Positions 46,334 through 57,628 of a stretch of DNA of 60,000 bases are shown here, one piece after another (within the stretch, counting starts at the first letter, position 1; each line of letters begins with the position of its first letter). Source of the stretch: Polytrichum commune (Eukaryota > Streptophyta > Polytrichopsida > Polytrichales > Polytrichaceae). The notes below the pieces were generated by a model. It was given only the letters and a program-made list of their open reading frames with translations. It was not told the origin of the DNA and did not search any database. The stretch is from NCBI GenBank assembly GCA_950295325.1, contig OX485803.1:49927554-49987553 (forward strand). The letters are read 5' to 3'. Made by a program: the position numbers and the translations under genes.

Positions 46334-49300
46334 AAGTGGACCCTTGCATGGATAGATACACCCATATGCAGCAATTTCCCCATGGTGCTTCAATTCATAG
46401 AAAGTTTTTTTTTAAAAGCCTTTCCAATAGATGTTTACAATAACATGCATTTTCACAATCACCTGAAGTTTAGCCAAATTAGTGGAATCCGCATTCTGCA
46501 GAGATGATAGAAAATTGCACATTATATCTTTCAAGGATGTGATATGTGTTGCAATGCTTGTCAATGCAAACTCGTACTCCAACCCCATCACTTACCTCAC
46601 ATGGAATTGCGGACACCTAAGGACCGTCACCAACTTATCACCATTAGTGACCTCCCCACATTGTTGAAATTCCTCCAAGCGACAAAACTCCTCAAAGACA
46701 AATCAACAAACTACATTGATGCCCAATTCCCTTCACATAAAACTACATGTGATTACACATTAGACACAATCTCATGCTTATGACACCCATATATCCAATA
46801 TGCCCCCACAAGTGACGGGCCAATTCCCATAATACAAAATATAACCAATTGCATATGTCAAGCAATGAAGCAGAAAGGGGTTGGTTCTAGGCATAAAGGG
46901 GGTTGGTACCCTGGTGCAAGGGGTTAGGTACCTGGGATGCAAGGTGACGATTTTGCAACCAAGCCGGGTGGGATCATGGAGGTGGCCATGTCGCTTTGCA
47001 CACCGTTACTGGTTGGGCTTTGATCTAGCTTGGGTCTAGTACCCAACTATGTTGTGTGGGTTCTAGGCAATGAAGGCAGGGGTCCTCATCATATGCAAGG
47101 TCATCATACACAATGCCTAGGGATTGGTTTAAGGATGCCAATGGTTTTGACTTTAAATATTCATCAAAAAATCAATTGAGGCTAAAAATATTTTTTTACC
47201 TTCTTTATACTTATGTTTAGCCCAAAGGCTAATATGAATACATTTCCTATATCAATCACATAGCCATATGTATGTGCAATAACTTAAAGTGTTGGTTTAA
47301 GCACCCTCTACCTTACATAGCTCTTAACCATATTTTTTTTCCCTTCCCTTCTAACTCATGTCCAAAAGGCAAGCATGGTAGTGATGGAGGTTCATTCATA
47401 TAGCATTCTTTAAAATCAAATGAAGACTTCCCTGGCTCAAAACATGTTGACATTCCTTCAATATTGTCATGTCATCCAAATTAGGACATTTAAATTCCAT
47501 TTCTTCTGAAAATACTATTTTTCAATAGAATGTGCTAAATTAACTCATAACATCATTGAACCCCCATCATTTTTTTCCCCTTTACAATCCATAAAAAAAC
47601 AAAAGATTCAAGCACAACTTTGGCGACTTTGCAACCGCTCAAATATCTCAAAATGAACCAAATTTTATCAGTTTTTTTCTTCTTCCTCCTAGGTGCACAT
47701 TGACACATTGGTGGGAAAAAGAAAAAAACGACATGTTCAAAAGTGGGGGAAAAAATATACATAAATATTTCCAAAACTCCCTTGTTAGAGACCATGTATG
47801 TAAAAGATGACCCCCCCCCCCTTCCTTGTCCTTTCAAAAATGAACTCCAATGGAAATTTTAAAACGTCAATATTAGCCCATATATATATATATATATATA
47901 TATAATTGACGGTGGATGCAGAGAATAGAGAGATTAATCTATAGTATACATGAAGCTCATTTGAAATTCCAAGCTTCTCAGATGATGTTCAAAGGTCAAA
48001 TAGAACAAAGTTATACTTTGGAACATTTTCTCGAAATAGATTGGCAAGGTATTATCATAGAACAAATCTAAACCCCTTGAAGACTCTTTGAGACTCCTTG
48101 ACTTCTTTCATGACATGCACTTATCAAATCGACATCGGTGATGAGGAATATGTTGTTTGTGAGGCCCTAAATGTATGCGCATGATCATGATTTTTCGGCC
48201 AAGCAACAAGGATAGGGTTTAAGTTGTACATGCACGGTGAAAATGGAAGAAGTTGAAGACGGGGGATAAGGGGCAAGTTGCAGTTGAAGCTAATAATGAT
48301 ATATCCCCGATACTACCCAACTAATAAGGTTCTTTTGCTTTCACTTAAGACCATGCAATGTAGAAGGTGTGGGAGCCTCAAAAACATTTGGGAAGTCAAC
48401 TAGCACTAACCAATAAGAGCAAGACGTAGTGAGGGGATGGATGCTTAGTAGGGATACGGCTAGGAGAATTGGGTAAGGGACTTGCTATGCACACGTTCTT
48501 TGGACAATCGTGAATAGTAAAACTAAACTACAAGATGGTTGAACAATCAAGGAAATTCATGTAATACTATTTGTGTAATAATTGCATTTTTAGTTTTTAG
48601 TTTTCTTGGTTATTTTGTCACTTCTTGTATTGTAGTCGTAATCATAGGACTTTTAGAGCTTACTCCAACACATTGTATATGAGAACAATGGAAGATCCAA
48701 AGAATACATAATCTAGGAAGGAAGCGTGACAACATGTGAGAGATATACAAGGAAAGGAGGAGAGGAAGGAAGCCTAGGATTTGAGTATGAAAAAAAAGGT
48801 AGAGTTTACCTCTTGTTTTTTTTAGCAAGGTTATATGTGGTCAATTTTCATTGATAGGTTATGTGGCACCTTTACGTTAGGAATGACAATTCTCCAAGTA
48901 TAGATGAGATGTTGATAAGGCCCCCGGGGTCCTCTGTAGGAATTAGAGGTGGATAAGTAGAGGTGTATGACCAGTTGTATACGACATTTCACCGATTTTC
49001 AATGTATATTGTAAATAATAGGATAGAAGAGATGCCCACATTGTTCATGTCATACAGTACTTGTACCTTATCAGTAGTTGTGGTATACAAATGAAATGAT
49101 AATGCTAATGTGTTGGCATGGCGTGATTGAGAGCCTCTAGAGATATTGGCTATTGTCACCTTTTGATGGTGGGCCTTTGTGCTTAGCCCTAAAAGGTCGA
49201 GATGCTTCTCATAAATGTAAGACGATATAGAAGCTTAGTGACTTTCAAGGTTATGTCTCGCAAATAAATTGTTGGATATGGCACCAAGATAACATATGCA

Positions 49301-50657
49301 TGACTCAAGGAGGTGCTTACTCTTGTGATATGGAGGAAAGTGGTAATCATTATTTGAGTTCAATAATTCATAAATAAATCACATAGTAATAAGATAATTT
49401 GTAGCTTGCATATGAGCTTCGATTTAGATTGGCACAACATGTTGGGAGAATCAAGGGAATAAAAAATTATAATACGTGACAACGATGACCAAATATACTA
49501 TAGATAAAAAAATGTAATACTAATGATGATGACTTTTGGATGATGTACCTAGTAACTATGATCATCAACATTAATACTAATATATTGGGAAGGACATGTT
49601 TTTTCCATCCTAAATATAATGCATGTAATAAGATAAGATATCTATTGACAAGAAATAGTAATAGTACATTTATGCAAGTGTAGGATACAAAAAATGTATC
49701 AAAAAAGCCTCAGGGGGGCTCTTGCGATCTTAAAGAATTAAAGGTTCAGAATGGTGTTTCTATAAATTGATCTATTTTGAAACGTAACAAATCATGGTAC
49801 AATACTAGTCAACAAGGTGCATGAGGATTGTATAACTTATGTTCCAAACACATTTTTCATTCCATATATACTCATGATTACTTATAAAATTCTATGCACA
49901 TGTTGTGAATTTTTTGTAGCTTGGAAGCCAAAAACATTTAGTCTTTTTGTGCCTAGTTTTTGTGTCAAATTTAGACCAAGTCGCCTTAAATAACATGTAA
50001 ACAATCAAAACACATTCAAGTTTTTTTTTAGTCTCTTTCACTTGCTTACCACTTTTTCTTTTTCTTTTTTTAATTTCCTCCAGATGGGTCAGATTAGGCA
50101 AACCTAAAGAAAGCATGATTTTATACCTAATCCTAATCCGAACTTGAATCCCATGCCATGATACATGTATCAACAAAGGGCCTTCATTCACAATCATGGT
50201 GTGTGCGATTCCTAGATTTTAGAAGAGCATCTACCTCTCGTAGTTTGAGGCCACCAAAAAAGCCTATTGAGGGAACATTACACGCTCCCGATTAGCCTAC
50301 CTTTTGAGGCCTCAAATCAACCTAAAAAATGGAGGGTTCTAGAAAAACAAACGAAGAGCTCCAATCATGAGATTGAGGCCCCACAAAGCGGTCGCAAATT
50401 CCCTTCCATGGAGTGCACCAAATCTAGGCACGGCTCCCGACATCGGGGTTTACGATTTGTTAATGACGAAGAATGACCCTCGAATAGTGTGCATGTGTTT
50501 ATTATAGTGCGGGTGATGTATATCCTCAAGTGCCACTACCACCTAACTTTATACTCGGTGGGACCCACACCACTTCACGGACTTCATCACTCGTGGGCCC
50601 TGCATACCATGGGTGGTAAGTTTGGGCTAATGGTCTTGTTGCTAGGGGCAGTGATCG
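46334..50657. other. Long spacer without a recognisable gene
   Basis: No gene is seen in 4.3 kb. A G-rich patch with imperfect GGGGTTGG/GGTACC words lies at 46870-46945, a C-run at about 47812-47821 and a (TA)n run at 47881-47904. Confidence 0.5.
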
Positions 50658-51030
50658 GGCAGGTTTTCGGGCACAATCGGTCAAAACCCTAGTGTTTCCA
50701 AGTCCAACTACACCAAATATGATATTTATTAGTGTGACTTACTATTTGGAATTACGCAATGCTATAACTCTGTACTGCGCATCTCATTTTTTTACCAACC
50801 ATGTTCGAATTGGTTGTTTGGACACTATAGAACATTAACATCTTTACTTGGTAAAAAAAAAGTACATCAATAGTCAAAAAATATGTAAGAACATGCAACT
50901 CCGAACAGTAAGTCACACTAAATAATATCATATTTAGTGTAGTTAAAAACACGATGTTGTGATCCTTCGGTTTTTCTTTTATTAATTCGAGGTATATCCC
51001 ATAATTTCCTTCAAACCGTTGGCGTGGAGG
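50658..51030 (+). mobile_element. Family J repeat carrying family C MITE copy 3 (50708-50942)
   Basis: The J sequence begins GGTTTTCGGGCACAATCGG and continues to TTTCCAAGTCCAA. It is interrupted by a family C MITE starting CTACACCAAATATGATATTT and ending ATCATATTTAGTGTAG, with subterminal ACTTACTATTTGGAATTACG mirrored by TCCGAACAGTAAGT. Beyond the MITE, TTCGAGGTATATCCC resumes J similarity. Confidence 0.65.
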
Positions 51031-52760
51031 TGGTCAAATTGAATTGGTGGTTTTGGGACTCGCTAGCAATTCAATACTTAACTTAGTGTTAGACCTTAAG
51101 ATAATAAGTTGACTAATATCATAAGTTGTGAAACCCGTATAAGGTGAAGTTGTACTTGTGCCCATATTACATGGTTTTTGTTTTTGGCGTCATGGTTAAA
51201 AAATGAATGTGCATGTATGTAAAACTTTCCTAGCGTAAGGTGAGTGCGAGAGGACTTATTGCATTACAAGCATACTTCTCATCCATTCATGTTAGAAATC
51301 TTGATCCACTTTAGTTTTGTGAATGATTCATCTCAAATGTGTTTGACTAGATTACTGATGGGTATTTAACATTAATCATGGTGTCAAATGAATTTTGAGA
51401 ACAACTTTTAGAGTGTAAAGTACATACTTCTAGGGCATCTTTGTTGTATGAATGAGAGACACACTTGTATGCATGAAAAAAAATCTTGCACATGAGATGA
51501 TTGCCACATAATTATGGCGAGAGGGAAGTGTTACATGCAAACATACCTCTCATCTATCCATGTTAAAACATGTCCACTATATGTTTGTGGTTAATTCATG
51601 TGAACTATGCCTTATCGTACTAAAGTGGGGTCTTTGAACTAAGCTTGCTATCAAATGAGCTTAAATAAGTAACATTTGGGGCCACATTCTTATTGAATGT
51701 TTTTTTGTTGTTGGTTGAGTGAGAGGATGTTCATATCTTCAGTATGTTACAAGACCCAATTATCAATTTCAAGAATTTGAACATATGGATAGGTCACGAG
51801 TGTGTACACCACGGAAGAGACGATGGCCTCCACAAAGTACTAGACAAACATTTTGTGCCAAAAACTCCAAACAAAAGGTTGGCCTCTCTAATCTAATGTG
51901 GGAGAACTCTTGAATACATAGTCTCATCAGCACCCCTTGGTAGCTCAATCTCTACTTTTATTTCCTTCCAACAAGACAAACCTACTCAATCCAGTGTCTC
52001 GTCTATGCAAAGACTTTTCACAAACACTTCCTTCATTCACAATGGCATCCAACACCCGTAAACACCCCCAAAAGCTTACCACACGAGCTTGGTAGTTTCT
52101 ACCTGATCATGTTTGCAGGAGGTCCAACCTCAACATAATATGACCAAGTATGTTTTTGGCACATCACAAATGATTATGATATTCATTATCTAAAAACCCA
52201 AACGCAACATCTCAACCCTCAAGAACAACTCTCGTTTCTCAAGGATATGTCTCGAATAATCCCACGTGGAGATGATAGAGAGATCACAAGATTATTGGCT
52301 ATTGTGTGAGTGGAGAATGGGTGCAAACTTTATATTTTGTTAACAATTGAGAAGGTGTAGATATAGAAAGTCAAAATTCAATTTGTAAGAAGTTGAATCT
52401 TACCGTAGGATCGTAAGAGTAGAAAATATCCTCAAAGAGGGTGATGGAATATGTTATAATAAGTGTTGTATAAGTTGAAACATATGTCCTAAAGATCAAT
52501 TCTACATATTACAAATTTCTTGAACCTACATGTCCATTTAAAACCCCATGTTGTATAGGACCATCCTATTAAATTGCTTCCATGTCAAGCCAACATTAAA
52601 TTCCAAGTCTTCATTTAAGCTTAAACTTTGATGTTTGCACAACGATTGTGTAGAATTCTCGAGGGGTTGTGCTCTAGAGTTATGGACTAGATATCTCTTA
52701 TACCTAGATATCAAATGGAATTCTTACTCAAATTTTATGGAGTCTTTTTTCTTAATTTTG
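51031..52760. other. Spacer without a recognisable gene
   Basis: AT-rich sequence with short unassignable open frames only. Confidence 0.5.
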
Positions 52761-53170
52761 CACGGGGAGGTCACTTCATTGTCAAGTTGACACCACGTGC
52801 GGACAAAGTTTGCTACCCCTATATTACATGCCATATATAAATTTAAAATTTATGATATTTTTTCTACATATACATAACCATTGATAGTATCTTTTGTATA
52901 CTTTTTTGAAATTTTTAGTCATCTTCATTTTTTTTAGTAATTGTTTTAGTTCAATTCTGTGTCATTCTAGTTAGAAACGGTATGTTTTATGAAAAAAACA
53001 AATCATCAAATTTAGTTACCACTTTTAACTATGTCATAGGTACTGTGTATATCTACTCATGATAAAATTTTGATAAAATTTTGACCCATTTTGGTGGTGC
53101 AACTTACCAAAAGAAGATTTTTTTTGGTCGCGCGTGGTGTTCAACTTGACAATGGAGTGATCTACCCGTG
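52761..53170. mobile_element. hAT-type MITE with perfect 8-bp target duplication
   Basis: TAATTTTG stands immediately before (52753-52760) and after (53171-53178) the element. The left end CACGGGGAGGTCACTTCATT and the right end CAATGGAGTGATCTACCCGTG without its first base are inverse, and the inverted similarity continues through TTGTCAAGTTG and ACACCACG/CGTGGTGT. An 8-bp duplication with CA-starting short termini is the hAT hallmark. The 410-base interior is AT-rich and non-coding. It would depend on a hAT transposase supplied elsewhere. Confidence 0.85.
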
Positions 53171-53178
53171 TAATTTTG

Positions 53179-54111
53179 AGTTAAACCTTCTCCACGAGAT
53201 CCAAGTGTTGTCAATGATTGTGAATTTCTAGCAATGTGCAACCCTAAAAATTAGCACATTTTGGACTAATGTAAAGGGAACTCGAATGCTTCGATCAATT
53301 TTGACTTATATGAAAACATTATCGAGGTGTTGCAAATTTCAAGGAAATTGTAGGTATTGTTGTTGACTACTATAGAATATTAACACCTATCCATCGTCTA
53401 GATTCCTTGAATACGTCAACTTTAATATATATTAAAATGTAGATTTCTTTTATCCACATCCCACCTTAATCAAATTGAGAAAAACTTTATAGTCATGGGA
53501 GACTGCACATAGAATTACACAAATTGCCGTGTGTAGTAATTGAACATAATATTTTGACCATATAAAAAAAAATTAGAACTTTCAGATTGTCATGTGTGTG
53601 TTTGACCATCAAATCTAGAACCCCATGGTCAAAGGATTAATTTCATCATAAAATCCTTACATGTATCAAATTCATACATGATGAACAATGAACTCCATAG
53701 TTTTATCAATAACGATATGATAATTGGTTTAGGTACCATTTTTTTGGGCTAATTCCCTTTTCATACTACCAAAAATTATTATTCTTGGTCACTATAATAT
53801 ATCTTTACAAGTGTTGCAACAATAGCAATTTCAACCACGAGGCTTGCAAGGTAAAGTTGGAAACTCATAGAGTTCCATTTCATTAGATTTGAAATAAACG
53901 TTTTGTCAAGAGGGCATGAACAAAAAGCCATGCATTTGTTAGAATAATTACGTTGCCATTTGCTTGATCTCAACATACCTTGATTTGAGGTGCTTAAATT
54001 GAAAGTGACCTACAAACCATTCAATGTCAATTCAAGTCAACACTTATTTGTTGAAACCTTTCTTTTAATAGAACATACTTATAAATTAGTAAGCGAGAAC
54101 TGAAAGACGAT
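53179..54111. other. Spacer without a recognisable gene
   Basis: AT-rich; no gene or repeat structure seen. Confidence 0.5.
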
Positions 54112-54175
54112 TAACATGTAACAGGCTGGACTTGGGAACACTTGGATCTTGACCAAATTTGCCCCAAATCTTCCT
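54112..54175 (-). mobile_element. Family J repeat fragment
   Basis: The reverse complement reads GGTCAAGATCCAAGTGTTCC and then CAAGTCCAGCCTGTTACATG, matching the left part of other J copies. Only about 64 bases remain. Confidence 0.5.
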
Positions 54176-54290
54176 AGACATTGCTATGACGACACAAGAA
54201 ATGCATGAGGTGTAAGAAGGGGAGTTAGATGGACCTGGAGGATTGTAAGTATAAAAATTATTTTTTTCGGTTAGATAATATGTAGGCATT

Positions 54291-54408
54291 TTTGGGTCCG
54301 AGATGACCCCAAACTACCACGTGATAGTGGAGAGGTACCCATTTCCGAATGGAGTGGTTGGCGGCTCAATTCCCGTCCTAAGATATTCTCTCTACTTGAC
54401 AAAAAAAA
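54291..54408 (+). mobile_element. tRNA-related SINE, copy 2
   Basis: It shares GGTCCGAGATGACC, AAACTACC, GTGGAGAG and CTCTCTACTTGAC with the SINE at 11641, in the same order and spacing, and ends in an A-run at 54401-54408. An A-box-like GATAGTGGAGAGG lies about 36 bases before a degraded B box, GCTCAATTCC. A clear target duplication was not found. Confidence 0.55.
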
Positions 54409-54410
54409 CT

Positions 54411-54772
54411 AGCTAAGTAGGTAGGAAACCAAGAGCCCACCCACCACAAGGTAGGCAGTACACACCCTGCACCAAGCGGATTCTTGAGCAGGGTAGGGCC
54501 AATGGGCTCAAATTGACGTCGGATTGCCCACTGTTTAGTTACTTTTTCTCATTTCTTCTAGGCATCTTTGATGTGGCACCTTTACTGACATAATAAATTA
54601 GCTAGGTAAGTAGGAAGCCAAGAGCCCACCCACCGCAAGGTAGGCTGTAAACCCCACCCTGCACCAAGAGGATTCTTTAGCAGGGTAGGGCCAATGGGCT
54701 CATATTGACGTCGGATTGCCCATCGTTTAGTTTCTTTTTCTCATTTCTTCTAGGCATCTTTGATGTGGCACC
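54411..54772 (+). repeat. Direct tandem duplication of about 189 bases
   Basis: The two units begin AGCTAAGTAGGTAGG (54411) and AGCTAGGTAAGTAGG (54600). Both run through CCAAGAGCCCACCCACC, GCAGGGTAGGGCCAATGGGC and TTGACGTCGGATTGCCCA to CATCTTTGATGTGGCACCT. They are highly similar, with small differences. No coding function is seen. Confidence 0.85.
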
Positions 54773-54908
54773 TCCATAAAATTGAATGTCTATAGACATT
54801 TATGGGACATTGTAAAGAGGTGGATCTGATATTAGACGCAAAGGTGATTAAGTACACCCGACACAAGACACCTACGATCCTTGGTGTATTTCCATATGTA
54901 CATGTTGC

Positions 54909-54949
<41 letters not shown>
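54909..54949 (+). repeat. (GATA)n microsatellite
   Basis: About ten GATA units in a row. Confidence 0.95.
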
Positions 54950-54950
<1 letters not shown>

Positions 54951-55375
54951 GTGGGCTTTTATGGGAGGAGAGAGGGATTTATTGTGTATGAGCATATCTC
55001 TCATTCATCCAACATAAAAGCCTTGACATAGTATGCAACTTGAAGGTTGTTTTTTCTAGTTGATTTAACACTGGAAGTAGCTTCGAACACCCTGCATTAG
55101 TCTACTCAAGGTTACTTGACATAAATCGGCCAAAAATCTACAAGGATCAAGTTTTTACGTTGGATGTATGAGATGTACATTCGTATAGGATAATTTGATT
55201 TGGGCAAACCAACCCATACACTCGTTCCTTGTTGGATGCCTAAACCCTTGCCTCCAAGGAATCAATGTACGGGTTGGTTCGCCCCAGCCGGATCTCTCTC
55301 TCTCTCTCTCTCTGGAGGCAAGCGTGAATGAAGAATAGCTTCGCCCACACGCAACTTCCACTCAATATTTGGGAT

Positions 55376-55800
55376 AAATTTTGGGCATAATTGGTTGAGA
55401 TCCTAGTGTTCCAAGTCCAATTGGTTACAATTCGACATCTTTTGGGGGTAGGGGTAGTTTGAGTTATATTCTTTAAATTCTTCTAAAATGATTAATAACT
55501 TTCTTGAAGTCCTCAATCGGTTATTTCACAAACTCAACCACCTCATTTGTAACTACACTAAATATGATATTTAACATCACTCACTATTTGGAGTTACACA
55601 ATGCTATATCAATAGCATCACTCACTATTGATGTAATGTTTTAACCAAGTAAAGATGTTAACCTTCTATAATATCCAAACAACCGACTTGACATTTGTTG
55701 ACAAAACGTGAGATGTACAATAATTAGATACAACATTGCATAAGTCCAAATAGTAAGTGACACTAAACACACTATTTAGTGTAGTGATCGGTTCTCCCCC
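55376..55800 (+). mobile_element. Family J repeat carrying family C MITE copy 4 (55553-55784)
   Basis: J sequence (TTTTGGGCATAATTGGTTG, GTCCAATTGGTTACAATTCG) is interrupted at the TTTGTAA|CTACACTAAATATG junction. It resumes after TTTAGTGTAG as TGATCGGTTCTCCCC. The MITE has the family C subterminal block ACTATTTGGAGTTACACAATG without its last base, and its mirror. A (CT)n run at 55293-55313 lies just upstream of J. Confidence 0.75.
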
Positions 55801-55812
55801 ATCCATCCATTT

Positions 55813-55831
55813 ATTCATTCATTCATTCATT
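55813..55831 (+). repeat. Short (ATTC)n microsatellite
   Basis: About five ATTC units follow the J repeat. Confidence 0.8.
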
Positions 55832-56071
55832 GCTTCCCACTACAGGTCACGTAAGTGAACGGCCGGCATGTTTTGGTTGAAGTGCATTCAAAGGTGGAGG
55901 ATATCATGATTAGGGTTAGGTTCCTGCGGGGAGGTACAAATAGTATGGTCAAGTGGTACTTTCGAGGACACAAAGGTGTCCTCTCGGGGGTGTCATGCCT
56001 TTGGTATGGGCCACTTCACTAATCATAACAATCTCCTTGCAAACGCCTAAAGAACACCGGCACACAAAGGG

Positions 56072-56416
56072 CTCTCAAATGGTATGTATACATATACATA
56101 TAAGCTCACCCATCATACCAAAGGGGCTCTCAAATGGTATGTATGCATATACATATAAGCTCACCCATCATACCAAAGGGGCTCTCAAATGGTATGTATG
56201 CATATACATATAAGCTCACCCATCATACCAAAGGGGCTCTCAAATGGTATGTATACATATACATATAAGCTTACCCATCATACCAAAGGGGCTCTCAAAT
56301 GGTGTGTGTTTGTATATATCTATATATAGATATTTAAAAGCTTACCCATCGTACCAAAGGGGCTCTCAAATGGTATGTATACATGTATATATAAGATCAC
56401 CCATCATAGCAACGGG
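56072..56416 (+). repeat. 55-bp minisatellite, six units
   Basis: Units start CTCTCAAATGGTATGTAT at 56072, 56127, 56182, 56237, 56292 and 56363. The first four are near identical at exactly 55 bases. The fifth is expanded to 71 by an AT-rich change, and the sixth is diverged. Each unit includes TACATATACATATAAGC and CACCCATCATACCAAAGGGG. The period is not a multiple of three, so the open frame across it is fortuitous. Confidence 0.95.
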
Positions 56417-57092
56417 TTAACAAACCCACACCCTCCCGTCATGGTGCTCCCATGAATGAAATGAGCGTCTTCATTATGGGTCTCCCAAGGGTCATGCAAA
56501 TGAAGCCCGGGGCCCGGTGTGTGTTGCCCTTCCCTTGCACGCTAAGTTAAGTAGGTACCCTTCTTGCAATTTCCATGCATGTTCATCCATGTACCATCTA
56601 GCGTTTTCATCCATGTGTCTTGAAGTTGGGGTCATTATCACACATCTTTGGCCTCCAACGGGTGATTCTATCCAAAACAATCACTACACTATACACATAG
56701 CATTACCCAACCTTCGTTAGATGCTATATGGGGCCGGGGACAACTTTAGGTTTGTGCTTGCATATTGATGCTCTCAAGATCCCTTCCAGCATTACTTTTA
56801 ATGTGGAATATGGTCATTTGGTGACTACAAGTGTTGAATTCGATTTTATTAGGCTTGTAATTCCCATGTTTTATTGTCCAATAGTCAAAAGGTTATTGTT
56901 GAATTAGTCAGGGTGGATTGAATAATATTAGCATGTCAAATTTTCAGCCTTGCGGCCATCATAGCTCAAATTGGGACGTTTGATGCCAGCAAACCTAATT
57001 GTAATTCAACATGGACTAGAAGTGACCATGGACCACCAAGTATGGCCACTAGTTGATTTGGCCTATTCAAGATATCCTAGAATGTACACTAA
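56417..57092. other. Spacer without a recognisable gene
   Basis: No gene or repeat structure is seen. Confidence 0.5.
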
Positions 57093-57625
57093 GGGCCGCT
57101 TTACACTTAGAGGCCAGGCCAATTCGTTGTGTAAGAGGCTTGAAATCCTCATTTGTGATTGGTCAAAAGGCTCAAATCGGCCCCAACCCCTTTACATCTA
57201 GAGGCCGGGCCGATTTGGTGGTATGATTTTTTAAATTAAAAAATGTATGTTATGACACGGCCCGAGCTCGTTGAATTGGGTGCACCCAAAATGGAAGGCC
57301 AATTCTTGGCCTAGAGGCCAATGTCATATTCCACTAAAAAAATCTTCTTAAATAAAGTATAATTTTTAAAAGTGAACTAGATCCATTGGATTATGTGGAA
57401 TCTAAAGGCTCTATCTTAGATTATGCTACATCCGTTGGATTAGGCTAATTTTTTTGAATCAGCTTGGCTTCTTGGCCCGAGGGCCTTTACATATGGGAAA
57501 ATTGGCCCCCGGTATAATCTTATTATAATGTGTAGTAGAGGCCGGCCTCCAACCCAAAAAAGGCTGAAATTTTGTGCAATCGGCCTCAAGGGAAATTGGC
57601 CCGGCCTCTAGGTGTAAAGCGGCCC
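57093..57625. mobile_element. PIF/Harbinger-type MITE with TAA duplication
   Basis: It is flanked by TAA (57090-57092 and 57626-57628). It starts GGGCCGCTTTACACTTAGAG and ends CTCTAGGTGTAAAGCGGCCC. The inverted repeat continues through GGCCAGGCCAATT/AATTGGCCCGGCC. An extra internal copy of the terminal motif (CCCTTTACATCTAGAGGCC) lies at about 57188. It is 533 bases long and non-coding. Confidence 0.9.
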
Positions 57626-57628
57626 TAA

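Noticed and set aside
46870-46945. G-quadruplex or regulatory G-rich patch
   Set aside because: G-runs are irregular and separated by long spacers; no strong case.
55953-56213. 86-codon open frame across the minisatellite
   Set aside because: The 55-base period is not a multiple of three; the frame is a by-product of the array.
56072-56416. CRISPR-like array
   Set aside because: Units are head-to-tail without variable spacers, and the sequence is a eukaryotic minisatellite.
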